From: Palleniella intestinalis
GTDB lineage: Bacteria > Bacteroidota > Bacteroidia > Bacteroidales > Bacteroidaceae
Assembly (NCBI RefSeq): GCF_013166595.1
Contig: NZ_JABKKG010000005.1
Coordinates: 126,083 to 190,082, forward strand
Length of the DNA stretch: 64,000 bases
Reading direction: 5' to 3'
The notes under the pieces were generated by a model. The model was not told the origin of the DNA and made no database searches. It was given only the letters and a program-made list of their open reading frames with translations. Below are positions 1 to 10,000 of the stretch, piece after piece. Position 1 is the first letter of the stretch; every line of letters starts with the position of its first letter. Both the position numbers and the translations under genes were made by a program.

Positions 1-427
1 TGATGGTCTCAATCTCGTCAGTCTTCACATTGTTGGCACTGCGTGGCACACCGTCAACAAGAATCAGCGCATCACTGTATCCCCACAATGAGGCACCGTT
101 CCAGCCACCGACGTATCCCTGCATGTTGTCCATGCTGTAAGTGGTGAAGTTCTTCTTTGTCAGTTCCTTTACATCTACCACAGACACGCCGCCAAGCAAG
201 TCGTCCTTTTCCACCTCGCGGAAAGCCACATGCACCTTCTTGCCATCTTCATCGGTAGTGGCAGCCTCTTCGCCGTTCTGTGCATAGGTCAGTATCGGCG
301 ATGCGGCAAGCATTGCGCAGAGGAACGTTTTCGCTAAGCCAAATGAGCAGAGCGAAACCTTTTTCGGCTCTGCCATGGCGAGAAAAGGTCGGGTGGAACC
401 CAGATATTTTGTATGTATATGTTTCAT
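1..427 (-). CDS. SusC-like TonB-dependent receptor, N-terminal part (runs off the window)
   Basis: Reading the reverse strand from the ATG at 427 gives 142 codons with no stop up to the window edge. It begins MKHIHTKYLGS, has a hydrophobic signal-like stretch ending ASPILTYAQ near residue 50, then a TonB plug-like segment with SVVDVKELTKKNF and the SusC hallmark ILVDGVPRS. The usual N-terminal carboxypeptidase-regulatory-like domain is absent, so the plug follows the signal peptide almost directly. It lies 78 bp downstream of a susD-like gene, giving the order susC-susD-susC. That is the tandem arrangement of Bacteroidota xylan utilization (xus) loci, where a second susC/susD pair follows the first. 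The product would import oligosaccharides across the outer membrane. The partner susD would lie outside the window. SusC family is firm; the xylan role is inferred from neighbours. Confidence 0.85.
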   Translation of the reverse strand, partial: MKHIHTKYLGSTRPFLAMAEPKKVSLCSFGLAKTFLCAMLAASPILTYAQNGEEAATTDEDGKKVHVAFREVEKDDLLGGVSVVDVKELTKKNFTTYSMDNMQGYVGGWNGASLWGYSDALILVDGVPRSANNVKTDEIETI

Positions 428-505
428 TGTTGTTTTGTTTTTATGATTAATGATTCGTCAAGCCTTAAGAACGGCTTTTTTCATTTATCATTTGCCATTA
501 ATGTG

Positions 506-2455
506 TTACCATCCCTCATTCTGTCCGAATCCCTCGTAGATGTTGACAACAGACTCCGGCAATGGCAGCCAGTAATGCTTAATACTGTATCGGCGGGTGA
601 GTATGGTCTCCTCTTTCCATCCTGTCACAGTAGCATCGCGTGGGTCATTCTCCTCAAACCATGCTCTGTCAGTGCCGTTACGGTAGAACTCCTGTGAAGT
701 CTTTGTGTTGTATGGCGCAACGGTAAGCAGGAGCCAGCGCTGCAAGTCGTTCCAGCGGAAACCCTCAAAGGCAAGCTCGCAAGCACGCTCACGGCGAACC
801 TCATCCATGAACAGCCTTGGGTCGGCAGTGTACTTCTCGTTGACAGGTTTCACACCTACGCGGTCACGAAGCACATTGATAGCCTCCTCTGCAGTTTTTG
901 AGAATGTAGCGGACTTTGTCTTTGCTCCGCCAATAGCGGCACATGCCTCTGCATACATCAGGTACAGGTCTGCCACACGCATATATGGGAGGTTACAGTG
1001 GAGACTGTGTCCCCAGCCATAATAGTCATCAAACTCGTTGCACTGGTGAGGTACAAGTTTCTGGCAGTAGTAGCCTGTACGGCTGCCAAGTGATATGTCA
1101 CGTGTGGAACCACCGGTGTAGAGATTGCAGTATTCCTCTTCCTTGCGCACATCGCTTGCAGGCACAGAGGAGCTGATGTACTTGAATCCATCGAAGATGA
1201 TGTCATGATAGAAGCGTGGGTCACGGTCCTTGAACGGTTGTGTTTCATCGAAGCCTGAATCCGGGTCATCGAGTGGCAGTCCGTTTGCCATTCCGTAAGC
1301 ATAGTTTATATAGTTTGCTGTCGGGAGATGAATGACCTTATCGTGGCCTACAACGTTGTTAATCTTGGTGCCCCATGTCTTGGAGAAGTTCCAGTTTGAC
1401 GCGTTAGGCGACATTGACGGGTTTCTGAACATAGCCTCGGTAGAGCCCGGAATCTGCCAGTTCTGGTTCACTGTGTAGAAGATGTCCGAATAGCAGGAAG
1501 GTGCGCCGGATGAACGCTCGTGATTATAGACATTGGTGTAGTCGAACTTTGCCAAAGCATAAGGAGTCTGTCCCCCTTCAATCAGTGCCAGGACTTCTCC
1601 AAGAGCATCTGCAGCACGCTGTGCATATTCCTTGTTATAGTCATAAGTATGCGCACCGTCAGTTGACGCACCATTCTCCATCAGTGGTGATGACGCCCAC
1701 AGCAGGACTTTGCCAAGATAGCCAAGTGCAGTAGCCTTTGTCAGACGCAAGCCGTTCTTTCCGAGAGTCTTCTGTCCTACGAGTGTCTTGTCCCAGTCGT
1801 TAGGAAGGAGGTCGGCAGCCTTGCGGAAGTCTGCTGCACACTTGTCGGCACACTCCTGGAAAGAGAGTCTCGGGTAGCGCATTTCCTCCAATGGGTCAAG
1901 TGCTTTCTCAATATATGGCAGACCGCCAAAGAACTGCATCAGTTCCTCATACCACCATGCGCGGAAGAAATAGAGCTGTCCGGCAATGATGTCCTTCTCC
2001 TCCTGGCTGCCCACAAGCTTGTCAAGGTTCTCAAGTCCGAGGTTAGCCTTGCGGATGCAGTACCATGCACCCTGCCACAGAGGGTGGCGTCCACGGTGGT
2101 CCTTGTCACCGGTAAGTGTAGGGTCGAACCTGTCGCCGTCCCAAAGGAACGACTGGTTGTTGGAGTACCAGTTGCGGTAGTCACCATTATCGAAATAGCG
2201 TGTCACAAGACCGTCACCAAGACCGGCGTTCATGATTTCGTCATCACCCCAGTTGAATGACACACAGTAGTTGTGCTTCTCCTTGTCAGGAATTGTGTTG
2301 TAGATTTCCTCAATGAATCCCTGGAAATTGTTGAAATTCTTGAAGGATATGGCAGGGTCGAGCGTTGCTTGCTCGTCCTTCTCCAAATAGTCGGTGCAGG
2401 AGCCGAAGGTCAGCGTCATTCCGAATATTATCGCATAAAAGATATTCTTTTTCAT
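506..2455 (-). CDS. SusD/RagB-family surface glycan-binding lipoprotein
   Basis: A 649-residue protein with a lipoprotein signal (lipobox FGSC, Cys20). It has SusD-type features: an early TDYLEKDEQATLDP segment, a TPR-like helical body (for example QLYFFRAWWYEELMQFFGG), and a C-terminal RRERACELAFEGFRWNDLQRW block, which is diagnostic for the RagB/SusD family. It should sit on the outer surface, bind oligosaccharide and lid the partner SusC barrel. It starts 32 bp after the stop of the upstream susC and ends 78 bp before the next susC, so all three are probably one transcript. Substrate is inferred as xylan-derived from nearby GH43-CE1 and CE6 genes. Family assignment is secure. Confidence 0.92.
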   Translation of the reverse strand: MKKNIFYAIIFGMTLTFGSCTDYLEKDEQATLDPAISFKNFNNFQGFIEEIYNTIPDKEKHNYCVSFNWGDDEIMNAGLGDGLVTRYFDNGDYRNWYSNNQSFLWDGDRFDPTLTGDKDHRGRHPLWQGAWYCIRKANLGLENLDKLVGSQEEKDIIAGQLYFFRAWWYEELMQFFGGLPYIEKALDPLEEMRYPRLSFQECADKCAADFRKAADLLPNDWDKTLVGQKTLGKNGLRLTKATALGYLGKVLLWASSPLMENGASTDGAHTYDYNKEYAQRAADALGEVLALIEGGQTPYALAKFDYTNVYNHERSSGAPSCYSDIFYTVNQNWQIPGSTEAMFRNPSMSPNASNWNFSKTWGTKINNVVGHDKVIHLPTANYINYAYGMANGLPLDDPDSGFDETQPFKDRDPRFYHDIIFDGFKYISSSVPASDVRKEEEYCNLYTGGSTRDISLGSRTGYYCQKLVPHQCNEFDDYYGWGHSLHCNLPYMRVADLYLMYAEACAAIGGAKTKSATFSKTAEEAINVLRDRVGVKPVNEKYTADPRLFMDEVRRERACELAFEGFRWNDLQRWLLLTVAPYNTKTSQEFYRNGTDRAWFEENDPRDATVTGWKEETILTRRYSIKHYWLPLPESVVNIYEGFGQNEGW

Positions 2456-2487
2456 ATATATGCTTTCTTTCTATTATTATATATGTA

Positions 2488-5400
2488 TTAGAAATTCACA
2501 CGCATGCCCAAGTTAACACGCTTGACCATAGGGTAAGCACCCTGTGAGCCCCATCCTGAGTAGTTGCTCTCACGGTCGTCAGGCAGACGTGACCACATCC
2601 AGAGGTTGTTGCCGTTGAGATAAACGCGGAGACCATCAAGTCCGAGGTTCTTGACCCACTTCTGGCTGAATGTGTATGCTATTTCAGCATTCTTGAGTCG
2701 GATGAAGCTGCCGTCGTAGAGGTAGCGTGTGCCACGTGCATATCCCGGCATGTTGTTTGTCCAACGTGAAGCAGGGATGTCTGCCGTTGTTGCTTCTGCT
2801 GCCGACCACCATGTGCCCTGGTCGAACGCAACGTTCATCTGTCCTCCAAAGTCTGTAAGGGTAACATCACGTGTCACGTTAGTCACACCGTAGAACTGCA
2901 CGAAGCAGCTGAAGCCCTTATAGTCGAAACCAAGTGTGAGGTTGTAAGTGTTCTCCGGAGAACCGGTGTAACCGTAAGGAGCCTGGTCGTTAAGGTCCAC
3001 CACGCCGTCGCCGTTAAAGTCAACGATGTAGTAGTCACCCGGCAGGCGCTGGTCGTTGCTGACATCAAACTTAGGAGCACCGATGAGTTCGTCATAAGTG
3101 CCGATGAATCCGCCGTCAATGTAAGTCTTTGTCTGTCCGATGGCATAGCCCGCATTCTTACGGTGTGCCTGGAGCAGGGCTGCATCATCATAAACAAGAA
3201 TCTTGTTCTTGGCATGAGTCATGTTGGCATCTGCCCAAAGGCGCATGCTGTTAGGGAACACCTTGTTGAATCGCAAGGCAATCTCGTAGCCCTTTGACTC
3301 CACAGAACCGAGGTTTGCCGGTACAGGAGTAGCTCCAAAATAGATAGGGACAGCACGTTGCTTGCCACCGATGATGACATCGTCACGCTTGTCCTTGAAG
3401 ATATCCACGCTACCTCTGATCAGTCCGTCAAGGAAAGAGAAGTCGGCACCGTAGTTCCATTTCTTCACTGTCTCCCAATGGATGTCAGGGTTACCGACAG
3501 ATTTTTCTCTATAGAAATGGTAAGGGCTGTCGCCACGTGTGACATCCAAAGATGTTGCTTTGTCGCTGAGATATTTCCAATCATCCATGTACATCCAGCG
3601 TTCGTTGTAGCTGTCGTCACCGATTTCACCGTAGCTGACGCGGAACTTCAGCATGTCAACGTATTTCTTGATCGGCTGCCAGAACTTCTCTTCGGAGATG
3701 GTGTAGCCGATAGCCCCTGAATTGAAGAATGCGAAGCGGTAGTCGCTGGAGAACTTCTCAGAGCCGTTGTAAGCACCGTTGTACTCTGCGAAATAGCGTC
3801 CGCCGAAGTTGTAGGTCACACGGAAAGCCCAGTCCTCACGACGGCGGGCAATCTCGCTGCCTGTTGCATACTCGTCACGTGCGAACACTCCCATCGCCGT
3901 AACGTCATGCTGTCCGAACTTGCGTGCATAGTTGACCTGTGCCTGGTATCTGAGTTTGCGAAGTGTGCTCCAGTTCTGCACCTCACCGCCTTCTGTAGCC
4001 CATGTCACAGGCTGTGCGAAGTCAAACTTGTTGTTCTGCTCATAAGGAGACTTATGCTGCAGGATACCTGTCACAGGGTCTACCCAAGTGTGCTGCGCGT
4101 CATTGTTCTTGTCGTTGACACCGCGCTTCCACTCCTTGAAGTTGTTATCCCAGGAAATCATGGCGTTTGCGCTCAAGCCCTTGGTGATGAAATCAAGTTT
4201 CTGGTCGATGGTGAAGTCGGTGTTGATACGTGTGATGGTATTCTTGTTCACACCACCGACAGAAATTATTTCCGCAGAGTTGGAAACGTTTGTACTCTTT
4301 GGGTAATAGCCCCATCCGCCGTCACTGTAGACAGGGAGGAACACGTCAGGAGCAATATTGTAGGCACCTGCCCACTGCTGTGCAACGCTCCAATCGGAGG
4401 AACTGCTGGCGTCTGTATTATTATAAGGTGTCTTCTGCATACCTGTGCTTCCTGCAAGGTTGACTTTGAAGACTGTTGTCTTCGTGATGTTGAAGTCAAG
4501 GTTGCTTCGCACGTTCAGACGGTTGTAGGAGTAACCGCCGTCGTAGCCACGGTTGTTAGGATAGACACGGAAAAGGTCGCCCTCGTTATGGAAGTCGACA
4601 CTGGCGAAATACTTGACCAGCTTTGTACCACCGCTGACATTGACGTTGGCATTGTAAGCCATGGCTGTGCTCTTGAAGAGAGCGTCCTGCCAATCGACGT
4701 TAGGGTAGCGCTCGTACTCCTCCAATGTGCTTTGGCCACGGTAGTGGTTGATGAAGCTCTGTGGGAGGATGTCTGCCCAGGAGTCAGGAGTGGCGTTAAG
4801 CTCGTTGCCAATGGCAGTGTTACGACGCATCATGGCATCGTAGGCATCATATTTGTTAGGGAGCTTTGAGACAATCTTCATTGTCGCCTGCGCTGTGGCA
4901 GTGATTCTTGCACGGCCTTCCTCACCACGCTTTGTTGTCACGAGGATGACACCGTTGGCACCCTTGACACCGTAAACGGCTGTTGCGGAAGCATCCTTCA
5001 ATACGGAGATGGAGGCCACGGAACTGATGTCCACAGAACTCATAGGACGCTCGACACCGTCGACAAGGACAAGTGGGGAGTTGTTGTTCCATGATGTACC
5101 GCCACGGATGACAATCTGTGGCTCCTCTTCACCCGGCATGCCTGATGACTGTGTGGTCACCACGCCCGGAAGGTTACCGGTCAGCGCAGCACCGATGTCT
5201 GAGACACCACCTGCACGCTCCAGGACTTTGCCCGTAGTCTGAGTGATGGCACCCACAACCGATGCCTTCTTCTGCTGTCCGAAACCTACGACAACTGCTT
5301 CCTCAAGCATGTTGACGTCGTCCTCAAGTGTAATTTCCAGAGGCTTGCCCCCTCCTTTTGCCACTTTCACGTCTTTTGTCTTCATACCGACGTAAGAGAC

Positions 5401-5664
5401 TACCAGGACAGATTTGTCACTGGGAACAGAAAGAGAGAAATTACCGTCGAAGTCTGTCACTGTCGCTGTCGTCGGCTGACCTTTGACTGCCACTGTCGCG
5501 CCAATCAAACCTTCGCCTTTGACATCAACAACATGACCGTCCACCTTGATGCCCTGCGCCTGCACAACCAATGCTGTGCAGATGAGCATCATCGTGAAAG
5601 CCGCTCTTGCAAGAAACCGACTTTTGTCGCTTGCAAAAGCAAGAATTTCTTTTGCATTTTTCAT
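2488..5664 (-). CDS. SusC-like TonB-dependent oligosaccharide transporter
   Basis: A full-length SusC protein of 1058 residues. Domains in order: signal peptide (about 1-36, ending VVQAQG), carboxypeptidase-regulatory-like beta-sandwich (about 38-115), TonB-box/plug region (about 120-240, with VVVGFGQQKKASVVGAITQ and LVLVDGVERPM), and a 22-stranded barrel ending in the aromatic motif LGMRVNF. The plug motif ISVLKDASATAVYG is typical of SusC. It is the first gene of a susC-susD-susC operon. The promoter region at 5754-5820 has a -7 element and an upstream repeat shared with the GH43 operon, so it is probably activated by the adjacent HTCS. Its likely cargo is xylo- or arabinoxylo-oligosaccharides. 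Confidence 0.95.
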   Translation of the reverse strand: MKNAKEILAFASDKSRFLARAAFTMMLICTALVVQAQGIKVDGHVVDVKGEGLIGATVAVKGQPTTATVTDFDGNFSLSVPSDKSVLVVSYVGMKTKDVKVAKGGGKPLEITLEDDVNMLEEAVVVGFGQQKKASVVGAITQTTGKVLERAGGVSDIGAALTGNLPGVVTTQSSGMPGEEEPQIVIRGGTSWNNNSPLVLVDGVERPMSSVDISSVASISVLKDASATAVYGVKGANGVILVTTKRGEEGRARITATAQATMKIVSKLPNKYDAYDAMMRRNTAIGNELNATPDSWADILPQSFINHYRGQSTLEEYERYPNVDWQDALFKSTAMAYNANVNVSGGTKLVKYFASVDFHNEGDLFRVYPNNRGYDGGYSYNRLNVRSNLDFNITKTTVFKVNLAGSTGMQKTPYNNTDASSSSDWSVAQQWAGAYNIAPDVFLPVYSDGGWGYYPKSTNVSNSAEIISVGGVNKNTITRINTDFTIDQKLDFITKGLSANAMISWDNNFKEWKRGVNDKNNDAQHTWVDPVTGILQHKSPYEQNNKFDFAQPVTWATEGGEVQNWSTLRKLRYQAQVNYARKFGQHDVTAMGVFARDEYATGSEIARRREDWAFRVTYNFGGRYFAEYNGAYNGSEKFSSDYRFAFFNSGAIGYTISEEKFWQPIKKYVDMLKFRVSYGEIGDDSYNERWMYMDDWKYLSDKATSLDVTRGDSPYHFYREKSVGNPDIHWETVKKWNYGADFSFLDGLIRGSVDIFKDKRDDVIIGGKQRAVPIYFGATPVPANLGSVESKGYEIALRFNKVFPNSMRLWADANMTHAKNKILVYDDAALLQAHRKNAGYAIGQTKTYIDGGFIGTYDELIGAPKFDVSNDQRLPGDYYIVDFNGDGVVDLNDQAPYGYTGSPENTYNLTLGFDYKGFSCFVQFYGVTNVTRDVTLTDFGGQMNVAFDQGTWWSAAEATTADIPASRWTNNMPGYARGTRYLYDGSFIRLKNAEIAYTFSQKWVKNLGLDGLRVYLNGNNLWMWSRLPDDRESNYSGWGSQGAYPMVKRVNLGMRVNF

Positions 5665-5753
5665 CTGTTTGTTGTTTGTTAAAGTTAAATAGTTTTATCG
5701 AATAAATTTAGTTCCAATGATGTGTTGGAAATCCCTGTTAGGTTTTATGGGCA

Positions 5754-5820
5754 CAAATTTATACAATATTTAAGGAAGAGTCCTTATGCTATGTTACACA
5801 TACATTGCCGTATGTTACAT
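5754..5820 (-). promoter_or_regulatory. susC operon promoter with 21-bp-spaced GTTACA operator repeats
   Basis: On the minus strand a Bacteroidota -7 element TAAATTTG lies at 5761-5754, about 90 bp upstream of the susC start. No good -33 TTTG is present, which suits an activator-dependent promoter. Two copies of GTTACA (plus strand), at 5793 and 5814, are exactly 21 bp apart, and the near one begins 32 bp upstream of the -7 element. The same spacing and motif occur at the GH43 operon (15177-15243). A third GTTACAT is at 5875. Confidence 0.6.
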
Positions 5821-6144
5821 TTTGCAAAAAAGCCCTGAAACACGCGCTTTCTACGAGATATTTGTTACATGCGGTATCATTGTTTTTATATTAAAACTGT
5901 ATAAAAAAGCATGGAGGCAAGTCTATAAAACAAACAATTCATGTTAAAAATGTAAAACCGACACTATTAATAAAAGAGCGGTTTTGGCGAGCTTTTTTTG
6001 AAAGTTGGTAGCGCTTTGAGAGAGAATCCTGCGCAGTTGAGACGCTTGCTTTTAAGCACTGTGAAATGCAGAAAAACAATCATGAGTCACCGCCTTACGG
6101 TACAGGCTGTCTCATCGCAATCAGCGTAAATCTGCGAAATCAGC

Positions 6145-6372
6145 GTGGTGGAACCACACTCTTTTATGCTACCTGTCTCATCTCAGAGCACTCTATATCA
6201 TATATAAAGGAGTGTGGCGCTGCCACACAAGTTGTCACACTGATTATTAGCCCCATCGCTAAAGCGAGGGGTTACCATAAGGGCTGTGGCTCCGCCACAC
6301 TTGGTGAGATATTCCATAGCGCGTTTCGGCATGAACAGGTGCCTGATGTGGCTCCGCCACACTTGGTGAAGA
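6145..6372. repeat. Cluster of short GTGG...CCAC palindromes (REP-like), related to the element at 43967
   Basis: Four short hairpins with 3-nt loops: GTGGT-GGA-ACCAC at 6145-6157, GTGTGGC-GCT-GCCACAC at 6212-6228, and two copies of TGTGGC-TCC-GCCACA at 6285 and 6357, the latter two followed by CTTGGTGA. Between them lies a CCCC...GGGG hairpin (6251-6271) and the block GGGGTTACCATAAGGGCTGT. The same modules, including the block in reverse complement, make up the element at 43967-44347, so the two belong to one dispersed repeat family. Confidence 0.7.
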
Positions 6373-6596
6373 GAAATTCGGCAAGACTACTGTATGCATT
6401 TCGCACATTATCCACACCCGTACGAAATCTTGCAGCCCCACAAAAAAACAGCATGAGTTTTCTAATGTCCTATTTATCATAATAAGGAGAACGGCATGGG
6501 AAAGAGGCGTTTTTTACGGTTAAGACGCTTGCTTATAGCTGTTTTCACATTGTTTTTGGCAGAAAAAGAGCCGAAAAGGCCATGCTATGCACTGCA

Positions 6597-6662
6597 AAAA
6601 GCTACCTTCCGGAAGGAAAAAGGTTATCTTTTGCCATGCAAACTGTAACCTTTTACAAGAAC
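6597..6662. repeat. Degenerate 22-nt-period palindromic array
   Basis: Units beginning near 6597, 6619 and 6641 keep a 22-nt period and resemble the AAAGGTWACCTTT units found at 20185, 32039, 45075 and 55424. The unit at 6619 reads AAAGGTTATCTTTTGCCATG. This is the most diverged copy in the window. Confidence 0.5.
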
Positions 6663-6952
6663 CATGTTAAAAAGCAGTCGCTTATAAACGTACAAAACTC
6701 TGAATGACAAACACTTACGCAAACTCGAAAATTCTACGATTTTCGAAGCATCAGAATATTTTTTTTATTTCTATGCAATTTCTATGACAGTTTTCTGGCA
6801 TGAGTTTTCCTATAAACAAGTGTTCAAAGCATTCTCGCTGTCAATCAGATTCTTTATCAGAACAAGACTCATAGAACAAACATAAAAGACAGTGCTGTGC
6901 AAAGAAAATCCTCTGAATCCGCATTAATCCGCATAAGCCCATATAAGCAAAA

Positions 6953-6991
6953 CGGGCAGGAGCAGCAACAAAATGTCACTGTTCCTGCCCG
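6953..6991 (-). terminator. Rho-independent terminator of the HTCS gene
   Basis: Perfect 9-bp GC-rich stem CGGGCAGGA / TCCTGCCCG enclosing about 21 nt, 24 bp downstream of the HTCS stop. On the minus strand it is followed by a TTTTG stretch. Confidence 0.7.
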
Positions 6992-7014
6992 GAAAAGATA
7001 ATCGTCAAGGGGCA

Positions 7015-10000
7015 TCATTCCTTTTGGTGCTCCGCCATATACTGGCGCGGAGACACGCCATACACCTTCTTGAACATTGTGGAGAAAGAGGTGGCGTTGC
7101 CGAATCCGCAGGCATACACGACGGTGGTGATGTTGCAGTTCTTCTGCGCCAACAGGTGTGCAGCCTTCTTCAGGCGTATGTTGCGGATGAACTCCTGCGG
7201 GCTCTGGCCTGTCTGCTCCTTCATCTTCCGATAAAGATGCACACGGCTGAGACCTACCTCGGCGGCAAGACCTTCCACACTCATGCTGTCGTTTGTCAGG
7301 TTGGCGTTGATGACTTTGACCACTCGTTCCATGAGTTGCTCATCGGCAGACAGCATCTTCACGTCGTCAATCTTCTTCTCGCTGATGTCTGTATTGAATT
7401 TCGTCTGCAGCACCTTCCGCGTGTTGAGGAGATTGATGATAGTGTTCCTGAGCACATCAAGATTGAACGGCTTCGTAAGATAAGCGTCGACACCTGTGGA
7501 AAGTCCTGTGACCATGTCCTCGTCACGCGTCTTTGCAGTGAGCATGATGATAGGGATATGGCGCAGATTGACATCGCCCTTGATGGCTGCGCACAGCTCC
7601 GTGCCGTCCATTTCCGGCATCATCACATCGGTAATCAACAGCTGCGGGCCTTTCCTCTTCACCAGCGTGAGGGCTTCCTTGCCATTAGCGCATCCGATGA
7701 TGTTGTAGCCGTCGCCCAGTTCCTGCGTCAAGAACCGTCGTATCTCATCGTCATCCTCGGCGATGACTATCGTCGGCACTTTGTCGGAGGATGTGGCATT
7801 TGGCTGCTGTTCCTCTGTTATTTCCTGAGAATCAGAGATTTCCTTATAGGGGGGGGTAATTTTTTCTTCGGTCATTTCCTCTTGGATGATGTCTTCAGGC
7901 TTTATATGCTCACATCCCATAGGTATTGCAATGACAAACGTGCAGCCCTCGCTGTCCACGTTGTTGTGCGCCGTAATCCTGCCTCCGTGCTGCTCGACAA
8001 TGGCACGTGCGACATCAAGTCCGATGCCTGTACCTGCCTTGCTGCCATTGGAGTCGGACGCCACCTGATAGAAACGCTCAAAGATTTTTTCCATCTCCGC
8101 CTCCGGAATCTTCTCGCCGTCATCCCAAACGCTGATGCGGCACTCCTTGTCGTCATGTTCCACGCAGACGGCAATGTTTCCACCTGTCTTTGTGTACTTG
8201 AACGCATTGGACACGATGTTCATCAGGACGGTGTCAAAATGCTTGCGGTCGACCCACACCGGAATCGTGTCGGCATCGCTCTCGAACTTCACGGTGATGT
8301 CCTTCACCTTGGCGTGCTGCTCGAAGAAGCCCATCACATCCTTGACCATGGCAACCATGTCCGTCTCGCGGAAGCGCATGACCATCATTCCCTTGTCTAT
8401 CTTCCGGAGGTCCATCATCTGGTTGACAAGACCGAGAATGCGGTCAACATTCCTGCGGATTGTCACCAGCATGTTGTGCTTGTAGGCGTCGTTCTCCTGC
8501 TTTATCAGCTGTTCCAGTGGGGAGACGATGAGCGTCATAGGGGTGCGGATGTCATGGCCGAGGTTTATGAAGAACTTGAGCTTCTGCTCTGTCATCTCTT
8601 CGGCATGTATGTGTTCCTGCAGGCGCAGCTCGTTCTTGTGGCGGCGTTGCAGCATGCGTATGTAGAAGATTGCCAAGGCAAAGACGAAAATGGCGTAGCA
8701 CACCTTCGCCGTGGTGGAGAAGTACCATACCGGGTGGACTCTCACGGTGAACTCCTTGATGTCGGAAAGTGTGCCATTGTCCTCGGCACGGATTTGGAAA
8801 CGGTAGGTCCCGGGCTGGAAATTACGCAGCTCCATGGAGTTTTCCCCTCGTGGCAGACGCTCCCATTTGTTGTCGTTTATCCTGTAAAGGAACACCATTC
8901 CTTCCGGATTGTCGTAGGTCAGTGTAGAGAGGGATATGGTGAAACTGTTGTCATCATAGTTGAGGTCGAAGTTGTCAGACTGGGATGCCATCCTCTCTGT
9001 TATGACATAGCTGCCTGACTTGTCACCGGGAGAGATTATCTTGTCGCCAAGGGAGAATGCGCTTATGAACACATCAGGCTTTACTTTCCTGCGCTTGATG
9101 TCGGCAGGATTGAACCACACGATGCCATGTATTCCTCCGAAACAGAGCATATTGTTCCATGAACAGCTTACACGCTTGCTGAATTCATCGCCAAGAAGTC
9201 CGTCGCCGGCATAGTAGTTCTCTATGTTCCAGCTGCCGGGCGTTATGCAGCTCATGCCATGCAGTGTGCTCACCCATGCTCTGCCGCTTCTGTCAAACTG
9301 TATTGAGGCGGCATTGTTGTCAGCGAGGTTGTCTTTGGAGGAGAGGAAGCGGACACTGTTGTCCTTGGAGAGTATATGCACACCGTTTTCGGTACACACC
9401 CAGATATTTCCAAGTTTGTCTTCTGCGATGTCAAATATTTCCTCTGCAACGAACATCGAGTCTGTCCCGACAGTCCTTATCCACCGCTCCGACAAGAGGT
9501 CCATGCAGGAGAGTCCCGACGCAGTGCCCACATAAAGGTGTCTGCCGTCAGAGGAAAGGCATAACCTCTTGACATAGTTGTTGCACAATGTCTCGCCGTT
9601 GCCCTCCACAGTGCGGAATTCCCTGACCTCCTGTGTTTTCATGTCAAAGCATTTCAGTCCATCACCAAGCGTTCCTATCCAAAGTTTCCCCTTGCCGTCC
9701 AAGAGTATGTCAAAGACGGAATGTCCCCTGCCCATCGTGCATGGCAACTGATGATAAGTTCCGGTGCTACGGTCTATCCATCCTGCACCGCGGACATAGG
9801 ATGCCACCCACAGTCGTCCCGCCTCGTCTTCTGTCATGGAAAGGACGGCAGGAGGCACCAACTTATTGTCGAAATGCTTCAAAAGTGCGCCGGAATGGTC
9901 GAGTTCGTAGATTCCGCCACCATCAGTCGACACCCAGATGTGTGAATCTCTCGTGATGCAAACGGCAGCGACGGCAGCGTCACCGATAGTGTTATATGGA

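Larger units (their letters stand above)
5870..6952. other. Gene-free intergenic region between the susC promoter and the HTCS terminator
   Basis: About 1.1 kb with no convincing gene. It holds the palindromic repeat cluster at 6145-6372, a degenerate 22-nt-period array at about 6597-6662, and AT-rich sequence. The 138-codon open frame at 6066-6482 is made of the palindromic repeats and is not treated as coding. Confidence 0.6.

Noticed and set aside
3907..4869. 320-codon plus-strand open frame
   Set aside because: Antisense shadow of the susC barrel region; no recognisable protein motifs.
6066..6482. 138-codon open frame in the susC-HTCS gap
   Set aside because: It is formed by REP-like palindromes shared with a non-coding element; no RBS or protein motif.
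6973..9018. 681-codon plus-strand open frame
   Set aside because: It lies wholly antisense to the HTCS, which has unmistakable kinase, receiver and HTH motifs; the frame is His/Val-rich with no family features.
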